Source of the DNA: Odiellus spinosus | Lineage: Eukaryota > Arthropoda > Arachnida > Opiliones > Phalangiidae | DNA length: 64,000 nucleotides | Assembly (NCBI GenBank): GCA_963920705.1 | Contig: OY987225.1 | Location: 11,132,158 to 11,196,157 of the forward strand | Direction: 5' to 3' | In this document: piece after piece, positions 55,222 to 64,000 of the stretch | How positions within the stretch are numbered: position 1 is the stretch's first letter | Layout: the number at the start of each line of letters is the position of its first letter | Notes under the pieces: generated by a model | Databases searched by the model: none | Told to the model about the DNA's origin: nothing | Seen by the model: the letters and a program-made list of their open reading frames with translations, nothing else | Translations under genes and position numbers: made by a program

Positions 55222-56900
55222 TTCGAAAGGAATGATTCGAAAAGCATGATTCGAAAAGCATGATTCGAAATGCATGATTCGAAAAGCATGATTCGAAAAG
55301 CATGATTCGAAAAGCATGATTCGAAAAGCATGATTCGAAAAGCATGATTCGAAAAGCATGATTCGAAAAGCATGATTCGAAAAGCATGATTCGAAAAGCA
55401 TGATTCGAAAAACGTGATTCGAAAAGCGTGATTCGAAAAGCATGATTCGAAAAGCATGATTCGAAAAACGAGATTCGAAAAACGTGATTCGAAAAACGTG
55501 ATTCGAAAAGCATGGTTCGAAAAGCATAATTCGAAAAGCATGATTCGAAAAACATGATTCGAAAAGCATGATTCGAAAAGCATGATTCGAAAAGCATGAT
55601 TCGAAAAGCATGATTCGAAAAGCACGATTCGAAAAGCATGATTCGAAAAGCATGATTCGAAAAGCATGATTCGAAAAACGTGATTCGAAAAGCGTGATTC
55701 GAAAAGCATGATTCGAAAAGCATGATTCGAAAAACGTGATTCGAAAAGCGTGATTCGAAAAACGTGGTTCGAAAAACGTGATTCGAAAAGCGTGATTCGA
55801 AAAGCTTGATTCGAAAAGCATGATTCGAAAAGCATGATTCGAAAAGCATGATTCGAAAAACGTGATTCGAAAAGCGTGATTCGAAAAGCATGATTCGAAA
55901 AGCATGATTCGAAAAGCATGATTCGAAAAGCATGATTCGAAAAGCATGATTCGAAAAGCATGATTCGAAAAGCATGATTCGAAAAACGTGATTCGAAAAG
56001 CGTGATTCGAAAAGCATGATTCGAAAAGCATGATTCGAAAAGCATGATTCGAAAAGCACGATTCGAAAGGAATGATTCGAAAAGCATGATTCGAAAAGCA
56101 TGATTCGAAATGCATGATTCGAAAAGTATGATTCGAAAAGCATGATTCGAAAAGCATGATTCGAAAAGCATGATTCGAAAAGCATGATTCGAAAATCATG
56201 ATTCGAAAAGCATGATTCGAAAAGCATGATTCGAAAAGCATGATTCGAAAAACGTGATTCGAAAAGCGTGATTCGAAAAGCATGATTCGAAAAGCATGAT
56301 TCGAAAAACGTGATTCGAAAAGCGTGATTCGAAAAACGTGGTTCGAAAAACGTGATTCGAAAAGCGTGATTCGAAAAGCTTGATTCGAAAAACATGATTC
56401 GAATAACATGATTCGAATAGCATGATTCGAAAAACATGATTCGAAAAACGTGATTCGAAAAGCGTGATTCGAAAAGCGTGAAACGAAAAACGTGATTCGA
56501 AAAGCGTGATTCGTTAAGCGTGATTCGAAAAGCGTGATTCGAAAAGCGTGATTCTAAAAACGTGATTCGAAAAGCGTGATTCGAAAAGCGTGATTCGAAA
56601 AATGTGATTCGAAAAGCGTGATTCGAAAAGCGTGATTCGAAAAGCGTGATTCGAAAAACGTGATTCGAAGAACGTGATTTGAAAAACGTGATTTGAAAAA
56701 CGTGATTCGAAAAACGTGATTCGAAAAACGTGATTCGAAAAACGTGACTCGAATAACGTGATTCGAATAGCGTGATTCGAAAAACGTGATTCGAAAAACG
56801 TGATTCGAATAGCGTGATTCGAAAAACGTGATTCGAAAAACGTGATTCGAAAAACGTGATTCGAAAAACGTGATTCGAAAAACGTGACTCGAAAAACGTG
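55222..56900. repeat. 840-bp tandem duplication in region E
   Basis: The pair GCACGA then TTCGAAAGGAATGA at 55222 recurs at 56062, and the associated TTCGAAATGCATGA at 55264 recurs at 56104, both 840 bp (60 monomers) apart. Copies agree around these markers and differ by scattered point changes such as AAAGTATGA near 56125. Outer limits are approximate. Confidence 0.65.
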
Positions 56901-56940
56901 ATTCGAAAAACGTGATTCGAAAAGCGTGATTCGAAAAACG

Positions 56941-57693
56941 TGATTCGAAAAACGTGATTCGAATAGCGTGATTCGAAAAGCTTGATTCGAAAAACATGAT
57001 TCGAATAACATGATTCGAATAGCATGATTCGAATAGCATGATTCGAATAGCATGATTCGAATAGCATGATTCGAAAAACATGATTCGAAAAACATGATTC
57101 GAAAAGCGTGATTCGAAAAGCGTGATTCGAAAAGCGTGATTCGAATAACGTGATTCGAATAGCGTGATTCGAAAAGCGTGATTCGAAAAACGTGATTCGA
57201 ATAGCGTGATTCGAAAAACGTGATTCGAAAAACGTGATTCGAAAAGCGTGATTCGAAAAACGTGATTCGAAAAACGTGATTCGAAAAACGTGATTCGAAA
57301 AACGTGATTCGAAAAACGTAATTCGAAAAGCGTGATTCGAAAAGCGTGATTCGAAAGACGTGATTCGAAAAACGTGATTCGAATAGCGTGATTCGAAAAG
57401 CTTGATTCGAAAAACATGATTCGAATAACATGATTCGAATAGCATGATTCGAATAGCATGATTCGAATAGCATGATTCGAATAGCATGATTCGAAAAACA
57501 TGATTCGAAAAACATGATTCGAAAAGCGTGATTCGAAAAGCGTGATTCGAAAAGCGTGATTCGAATAACGTGATTCGAATAGCGTGATTCGAAAAGCGTG
57601 ATTCGAAAAACGTGATTCGAATAGCGTGATTCGAAAAACGTGATTCGAAAAACGTGATTCGAAAAGCGTGATTCGAAAAACGTGATTCGAAAA
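56941..57693. repeat. 420-bp tandem duplication
   Basis: Bases 56941-57273 and 57361-57693 are identical by eye at a 420-bp offset (30 monomers). Both contain a GCTTGA monomer, two ACATGA monomers and a run of four TTCGAATAGCATGA monomers. They part at about 57274/57694, where the second copy has ACATGA for ACGTGA. On the left the match begins just after an AAGACG/AAAACG difference near 57357. The identity suggests a recent unequal exchange. Confidence 0.85.
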
Positions 57694-60600
57694 ACATGAT
57701 TCGAAAAACGTTATTCGAAAAGCTTGATTCGAAAAAAGTGATTCGAAAAACGTGATTCGAAAAGCGTGATTCGAAGAACGTGATTCGAATAACGTGATTC
57801 GAATAGCGTGATTCGAAAAACGTGATTCGAAAAACGTGATTCGAAAAGCGTGATTCGAAAAACGAGATTCGAAAAACGTGATTCGAAAAACGTGATTCGA
57901 AAAGCATTGTTCGAAAAGCATAATTCGAAAAGCATGATTCGAAAAGCATGATTCGAAAAGCATGATTCGAAAAGCATGATTCGAAAAGCATGATTCGAAA
58001 AGCCCGATTCGAAATAATGATTCGAAAAGCATGATTCGAAAAGCATGATTCGAAAAGCATGATTCGAAAAGCATGATTCGAAAAGCATGATTCGAAAAGC
58101 ATGATTCCAAAAGCATGATTCGAAAAGCATGATTCGAAAAGCGTGATTCGAAAAGCGTGATTCTAAAAACGTGATTCGAAAAGCGTGATTCGAAAAGCGT
58201 GATTCGAAAAATGTGATTCGAAAAGCGCGATTCGAAAAGCGTGATTCGAAAAGCGTGATTCGAAAAACGTGATTCGAAGAACGTGATTTGAAAAACGTGA
58301 TTTGAAAAACGTGATTCGAAAAACGTGATTCGAAAAACGTGATTCGAAAAACGTGACTCGAATAACGTGATTCGAATAGCGTGATTCGAAAAACGTGATT
58401 CGAATAGCGTGATTCGAAAAACGTGATTCGAAAAACGTGATTCGAAAAACGTGATTCGAAAAACGTGATTCGAAAAACGTGATTCGAAAAACGTGATTCG
58501 AAAAACGTGATTCGAAAAGCGTGATTCGAAAAGCGTGATTCGAAAAACGTGATTCGAAAAACGTGATTCGAATAGCGTGATTCGAAAAGCTTGATTCGAA
58601 AAACATGATTCGAATAACATGATTCGAATAGCATGATTCGAATAGCATGATTCGAATAGCATGATTCGAATAGCATGATTCGAAAAACATGATTCGAAAA
58701 ACATGATTCGAAAAGCGTGATTCGAAAAGCGTGATTCGAAAAGCGTGATTCGAATAACGTGATTCGAATAGCGTGATTCGAAAAGCGTGATTCGAAAAAC
58801 GTGATTCGAATAAAGTGATTCGAAAAACGTGATTCGAAAAACGTGATTCGAAAAGCGTGATTCGAAAAACGTGATTCGAAAAGCGTGATTCGAAAAGCGT
58901 GATTCGAAAAACGTGATTCGAAAAACGTGATTCGAATAGCGTGATTCGAAAAACGTGATTCGAAAAATGTGATTCGAAAAACGTAATTCGAAAAGCGTGA
59001 TTCGAAAAACGTGATTCGAAAAACGTGATTCGAAAAGCGTGATTCGAAAAGCTTTATTCGAAAAACATGATTCGAAAAACATGATTCGAATAACATGATT
59101 CGAATAGCATGATTCGAATAGCATGATTCGAAAAACGTGATTCGAATAACGTGATTCGAACAGCGTGATTCGAAAAGCGTGATTCGAAAAGCGTGATTCG
59201 AAAAACGTGATTCGAAAAACGTGATTCGAAAAACGTGATTCGAAAAACGTGATTCGAAAAGCGTGATTCGAAAAACGTGATTCGAAAAACGTGATTCGAA
59301 AAACGTGATTCGAAAAGCGTGATTCGAAAAACGTGATTCGAAAAACGTGATTCGAAAAGCGTGATTCGAAAAGCTTGATTCGAAAAACATGATTCGAATA
59401 ACATGATTTGAATAGCATGATTCGAATAGCATGATTCGAAAAACGTGATTCGAAAAACGTGATTCGAAAAACGTGATTCGAAAAGCGTGATTCGAAAAAC
59501 GTGATTCGAAAAACATGATTCGAAAAGCGTGATTCGAAAAGCTTGATTCGAAAAACATGATTCGAATAACATGATTCGAATAGCATGATTCGAATAGCAT
59601 GATTCGAAAAACATGATTCGAAAAACATGATTCGAAAAACGTGATTCGAAAAGCGTGATTCGAAAAGCGTGATTCGAAAAACGTGATTCGAAAAACGTGA
59701 TTCGAAAAGCGTGATTCGAAAAACGTGATTCGAAAAACGAGATTCGAAAAACGTGATTCGAAAAACGTGATTCGAAAAACGTGATTCGAAAAGCATGATT
59801 CGAAAAGCATGGCTCGAAAAGCATAATTCGAAAAGCATGATTCGAAAAACATGATTCGAATAGCATGATTCGAATAGCATGATTCGAAAAACATGATTCG
59901 AAAAACATGATTCGAAAAGCGTGATTCGAAAAGCGTGATTCGAAAAGCGTGATTCGAATAACGTGATTCGAATAGCGTGATTCGAAAAACGTGATTCGAA
60001 TAGCGTGATTCGAAAAACGTGATTCGAAAAACGTGATTCGAAAAGCGTGATTCGAAAAACGTGATTCGAAAAACGTGATTCGAAAAACGTAATTCGAAAA
60101 GCGTGATTCGAAAAACGTGATTCGAAAAACGTGATTCGAAAAGCGTGATTCGAAAAGCTTGATTCGAAAAACATGATTCGAAAAACATGATTCGAATAAC
60201 ATGATTCGAATAGCATGATTCGAATAGCATGATTCGAAAAACATGATTCGAAAAACATGATTCGAAAAACGTGATTCGAAAAGCGTGATTCGAAAAAAAT
60301 GATTCGAAAAACGTGATTCGAAAAGCGTGATTCGAATAGCGTGATTCGAAAAACGTGATTCGAAAAGCGTAATTCGAAGAACGTGATTCGAATAACGTGA
60401 TTCGAATAGCGTGATTCGAAAAACGTGATTCGAAAAACGTGATTCGAAAAGCGTGATTCGAAAAACGAGATTCGAAAAACGTGATTCGAAAAACGTGATT
60501 CGAAAAGCATGGTTCGAAAAGCATAATTCGAAAAGCATGATTCGAAAAACATGATTCGAAAAGCATGATTCGAAAAGCATGATTCGAAAAGCATGATTCG

Positions 60601-62809
60601 AAAAGCATGATTCGAAAAGCATGATTCGAAAAACGTGATTCGAAAAACGTGATTCGAAAAACGTGATTCGAAAAACGTGATTCGAAAAACGTGATTCGAA
60701 AAACGTGATTCGAAAAACGTGATTCGAAAAACGTGATTCGAAAAAAATGATTCGAAAAACGTGATTCGAAAAGCGTGATTCGAATAGCGTGATTCGAAAA
60801 ACGTGATTCGAAAAACGTGATTCGAAAAATGTGATTCGAATAACGTGATTCGAATAGCGTGATTCGAAAAGCGTGATTCGAAAAGCGTGATTCGAAAAGC
60901 TTGATTCGAAAAACATGATTCGAATAACATGATTCGAATAGCATGATTCGAATAGCATGATTCGAAAAACATGATTCGAAAAACATGATTCGAAAAACGT
61001 GATTCGAAAAGCGTGATTCGAAAAGCGTGATTCGAAAAACGTGATTCGAAAAACGTGATTCGAAAAGCGTGATTCGAAAAACGTGATTCGAAAAACGAGA
61101 TTCGAAAAACGTGATTCGAAAAACGTGATTCGAAAAACGTGATTCGAAAAGCATGATTCGAAAAGCATGGTTCGAAAAGCATAATTCGAAAAGCATGATT
61201 CGAAAAACATGATTCGAAAAGCATGATTCGAAAAGCATGATTCGAAAAGCATGATTCGAAAAACATGATTCGAAAAGCATGATTCGAAAGGAATGATTCG
61301 AAAAGCATGATTTGAAAAGCATGATTCGAAATGCATGATTCGAAAAGCATGATTCGAAAAGCATGATTCGAAAAGCATGATTCGAAAAGCGTGATTCGAA
61401 AAGCGTGATTCGAAAAGCGTGATTCGAAAAGTGTGATTCGAAAAGCGTGATTCGAAAAGCGTGATTCGAAAAAAGTGATTCGAAAAGCGTGATTCGAAAA
61501 GCGTGATTCGAAAAACGTGATTCGAAAAACGTGATTCGAAAAGCGCGATTCGAAAAACGTGATTCGAATAACGTGATTCGAATAGCGTGATTCGAAAAGC
61601 GTGATTCGAAAAGCGTGATCCGAAAAACGTGATTCGAAAAACGTGATTCGAAAAACGTGATTCGAAAAACGTGATTCGAAAAACGTGATTCGAAAAACGT
61701 GATTCGAAAAACGTGATTCGAAAAACGTGATTCGAAAAACGTGATTCGAAAAAGTGATTCGAAAAAAATGATTCGAAAAGCATGATTCGAAAAGCATGAT
61801 TCGAAAAGCACGATTCGAAAGGAATGATTCGAAAAGCATGATTCGAAATGCATGATTCGAAAAGCATGATTCGAAAAGCATGATTCGAAAAGCATGATTC
61901 GAAAAGCATGATTCGAATAACATGATTCGAATAGCATGATTCGAATAGCATGATTCGAATAGCATGATTCGAATAGCATGATTCGAATAGCATGATTCGA
62001 AAAACATGATTCGAAAAACATGATTCGAAAAGCGTGATTCGAAAAGCGTGATTCGAAAAACGTGATTCGAATAACGTGATTCGAATAGCATGATTCGAAA
62101 AGCACGATTCGAAAGGAATGATTCGAAAAGCATGATTCGAAAAGCATGATTCGAAATGCATGATTCGAAAAGCATGATTCGAAACGCATGATTCGAAAAG
62201 CATGATTCGAAAAGCATGATTCGAAAAGCATGATTCGAAAAGCATGATTCGAAAAGCATGATTCGAAAAGCATGATTCGAAAAGCATGATTCGAAAAGCA
62301 TGATTCGAAAAGCATGATTCTAAAAACGTGATTCGAAAAGCGTGATTCGAAAAGCGTGATTCGAAAAACGTGATTCGAAAAGCGTGATTCGAAAAACGTG
62401 ATTCGAATAACGTGATTCGAATAGCGTGATTCGAAAAACGTGATTCGAAGTACGTGATTCGAAAAACGTGATTTGAAAAACGTGATTCGAAAAACGTGAT
62501 TCGAAAAACGTGATTCGAAAAACGTGACTCGAATAACGTGATTCGAATAGCGTGATTCGAAAAGCGTGATTCGAAAAACGTTATTCGAATAGCGTGATTC
62601 GAAAAACGTGATTCGAAAAACGTGATTCGAAAAACGTGATTCGAATAGCGTGATTCGAAAAACGTGATTCGAAAAACGTGATTCGAAAAGCGTGATTCGA
62701 AAAACGCGATTCGAAAAACGTGATTCGAATAGCGTGATTCGAAAAACGTGATTCGAAAAACGTGATTCGAAAAACGTGATTCGAAAAGCGTGATTCGAAA
62801 AACATGATT

Positions 62810-63300
62810 CGAAAAACGTGATTCGAATAGCGTGATTCGAAAAGCTTGATTCGAAAAACATGATTCGAATAACATGATTCGAATAGCATGATTCGAATAG
62901 CATGATTCGAATAGCATGATTCGAATAGCATGATTCGAAAAACATAATTCGAAAAACATGATTCGAAAAGCGTGATTCGAAAAGCGTGATTCGAAAAACG
63001 TGATTCGAATAACGTGATTCGAAAAGCGTGATTCGAAAAACGTGATTCGAAAAGCGTGATTCGAAAAACATGATTCGAAAAACGTGATTCGAATAGCGTG
63101 ATTCGAAAAGCTTGATTCGAAAAACATGATTCGAATAACATGATTCGAATAGCATGATTCGAATAGCATGATTCGAATAGCATGATTCGAATAGCATGAT
63201 TCGAAAAACATAATTCGAAAAACATGATTCGAAAAGCGTGATTCGAAAAGCGTGATTCGAAAAACGTGATTCGAATAACGTGATTCGAAAAGCGTGATTC
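62810..63300. repeat. 266-bp tandem duplication
   Basis: The stretch from about 62810 to 63040 recurs 266 bp (19 monomers) downstream. Both copies have a GCTTGA monomer, four TTCGAATAGCATGA monomers, and then an ACATAA junction (62941 and 63207) found nowhere else nearby. A related but unduplicated version of the four-monomer run lies at about 58630-58680. Confidence 0.8.
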
Positions 63301-64000
63301 GAAAAACGTGATTCGAAAAACGTGATTCGAAAAGCGTGATTCGAAAAACGTGATTCGAAAGACGTGATTCGAAAAACGTGATTCGAAAAGCGTGATTCGA
63401 AAAACGTGATTCGAAAAACGTGATTCGAAAAGCGTGATTCGAAAAGCATGGTTCGAAAAGCATAATTCGAAAAGCATGATTCGAAAAACATGATTCGAAA
63501 AGCATGATTCGAAAAGCATGATTCGAAAAGCATGATTCGAAAAACAAGATTCGAAAAGCATGATTCGAAAAGCATGATTCGAAAGGAATGATTCGAAAAG
63601 CATGATTCGAAAAGCATGATTCGAAAAGCGTGATTCGAAAAGCGTGATTCGAAAAGCGTGATTCGAAAAGCGTGATTCGAAAAACGTGATTCGAAAAGCG
63701 TGATTCGAAAAACGAGATTCGAATAACGTGATTCGAACAGCGTGATTCGAAAAGCGTGATTCGAAAAGCGTGATTCGAAAAACGTGATTCGAAAAACGTG
63801 ATTCGAAAAACGTGATTCGAAAAACGTGATTCGAAAAACGTGATTCGAAAAACGTGATTCGAAAAACGTGATTCGAAAAGCGTGATTCGAAAAACGTGAT
63901 TCGAAAAACGTGATTCGAAAAACGTGATTCGAAAAGCGTGATTCGAAAAACGTGATTCGAATAACGTGATTCGAATAGCGTGATTCGAAAAGCGTGATTC

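Larger units (their letters stand above)
1121..61757. repeat. Seventeen off-length monomers (fourteen 13-mers, three 15-mers)
   Basis: 13-mers start at 1121, 3052, 3331, 5262, 7165, 8074, 8353, 9234, 9513, 14132, 17379, 18554, 58008 and 61745. 15-mers start at 52041, 53540 and 54283. Nearly all change the A-tract by one base. The start phase modulo 14 is 1 at the beginning and 4 at the end. It steps down or up by one exactly at these sites, so the list accounts for the full drift (net -11). A compensating pair of indels that escaped notice is possible. Confidence 0.85.
1..64000. repeat. 14-bp satellite DNA array filling the window
   Basis: Every base can be assigned to a head-to-tail 14-bp monomer read on the + strand as TTCGAAAAGCATGA or TTCGAAAAACGTGA. 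All monomers share one orientation, and no non-repetitive base, transposon or gene interrupts them. Common states are A/T at position 7, A/G at 9 and A/G/T at 11. They give GCATGA, ACGTGA, GCGTGA, ACATGA and GCTTGA endings. Each monomer carries the palindrome TTCGAA (a BstBI site) and an A-tract, so the + strand is A-rich and purine-rich. About 4,572 monomers are present. Such arrays are typical of eukaryotic heterochromatin; chromosomal position and species cannot be told from the sequence. The array is open at both window edges. Confidence 0.99.
51250..64000. repeat. Region E: diverged portion of the array
   Basis: The same 14-bp monomer continues, but private variants are common: GTGGTTCG junctions, AACGAAAAACG monomers, GCACGA followed by TTCGAAAGGAATGA, TTCGAAATGCATGA, CGAGATTC junctions and TTCGAAAAAAATGA. 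TTCGAAAGGAATGA occurs at 52294, 55222, 56062, 61283, 61814, 62108 and 63578. TTTTAAAAACGTGA, TACG and TTCAAAAAG variants are absent or nearly so. Higher-order copies are short and local rather than multi-kilobase. I interpret this as an older or less homogenised part, perhaps towards an array edge, but no edge is reached. Confidence 0.8.

Noticed and set aside
49453..56409. 2,318-codon open frame on the - strand, and the many similar ones throughout
   Set aside because: Openness is built into the monomer in all three - frames, so length carries no information. Equally long frames overlap in other phases, stop-creating variants and indels show no frame bias, and there is no unique N-terminus, signal or domain. 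Not annotated as CDS.
58008..58020. Possible insertion junction at TTCGAAATAATGA
   Set aside because: It is a 13-bp monomer with one deleted base and a substitution; flanking monomers continue normally with no foreign sequence or target-site duplication.
1..64000. CRISPR-like array
   Set aside because: The repeats are directly abutting 14-mers with no unique spacers and no cas genes.
1..64000. Heat-shock elements from the many GAA and TTC triplets
   Set aside because: The heat-shock element needs alternating nGAAn/nTTCn units every 5 bp. Here TTC and GAA abut as TTCGAA and recur every 14 bp, so spacing is wrong.
1..64000. HIF-type (RCGTG) or plant ABRE/G-box (ACGTG) regulatory sites in ACGTGA monomers
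   Set aside because: The 5-bp cores appear thousands of times as part of the repeat, with no promoter or gene nearby. They may bind factors, but no regulatory role is supported.
1..64000. Telomeric repeat
   Set aside because: The monomer is 14 bp, without the G-rich strand typical of telomerase products, and shows HOR structure and high variation.
1..64000. rRNA, tRNA, terminator, origin or attachment sites
   Set aside because: No departure from the monomer long enough to hold such elements exists, and TTCGAA hairpins of three base pairs are too short to be terminators.
1..64000. Inverted segments or palindromic arms
   Set aside because: TTCGAAAA reads on the + strand throughout, and I saw no block with TTTTCGAA-oriented monomers.
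1..64000. Assembly artefact producing the whole array
   Set aside because: Not excluded, but many private variants, whole-monomer indels and diverged zones are not what simple consensus looping would produce. Local copy numbers still need raw-read confirmation.

Overview
The whole 64-kb window is one uninterrupted tandem array of a 14-bp satellite monomer. On the + strand the monomer is TTCGAAAAGCATGA, and its most common sister form is TTCGAAAAACGTGA. I found no unique sequence, conventional gene, RNA gene, transposable element, CRISPR array or inverted segment. The array starts in phase at base 1 and ends in mid-monomer at base 64000, so it runs past both edges. A gene-free array of this size with layered higher-order structure points to constitutive heterochromatin of a eukaryotic nuclear genome (centromeric, pericentromeric, subtelomeric or sex-chromosome-like). 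Nothing in it identifies the species. GC is roughly 36-40%, as expected from 5-6 G/C per monomer.

Monomer variation sits mainly at three positions: 7 (A/T), 9 (A/G) and 11 (A/G/T). Rarer diagnostic variants include TTTTAAAAACGTGA, TTCTAAAAACGTGA, TTCCAAAAACGTGA, TACGAAAAACGTGA, TTCAAAAAGCATGA, TTCAAATAGCATGA, TTCGAATAGCTTTA and TTCTTATAACGTGA. Tracking these variants reveals higher-order repeats (HORs) and nested duplications. Region A (about 1-10.1 kb) holds two long super-units, the second enlarged by internal duplications. Regions B1 (10.1-12.5 kb) and B2 (15.5-24 kb) share a subfamily marked by a GAATGA-ending monomer followed by a TTGG monomer. Regions C1 (12.5-15.5 kb) and C2 (24-40.2 kb) share cassettes marked by TTTTAAAAACGTGA, repeated locally and also 3.7, 8.2 and 10.9 kb apart. 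Region D (40.2-48.3 kb) is the cleanest HOR, with units of 2030, 2100 and 1988 bp plus a partial fourth. A C/B-like transition (48.3-51.2 kb) leads into region E (51.2-64 kb), which is more diverged and has private variants and short local duplications (266, 420, 715-743 and 840 bp).

The 14-bp phase is very rigid. Of about 4,572 monomers I found only seventeen of another length: fourteen 13-mers and three 15-mers. Their net effect (-11) matches the phase drift from start to end exactly. The - strand of the monomer has no stop codon in any frame, and because 14 is not a multiple of 3, every - frame encodes the same cyclic 14-residue peptide (SCFSNHAFRIMLFE). Very long open frames (up to 2,318 codons) therefore arise automatically and are not evidence of genes. 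I annotate no CDS. No new biochemical system is supported. The notable content is the satellite family, its nested evolution and its frame-independent openness.
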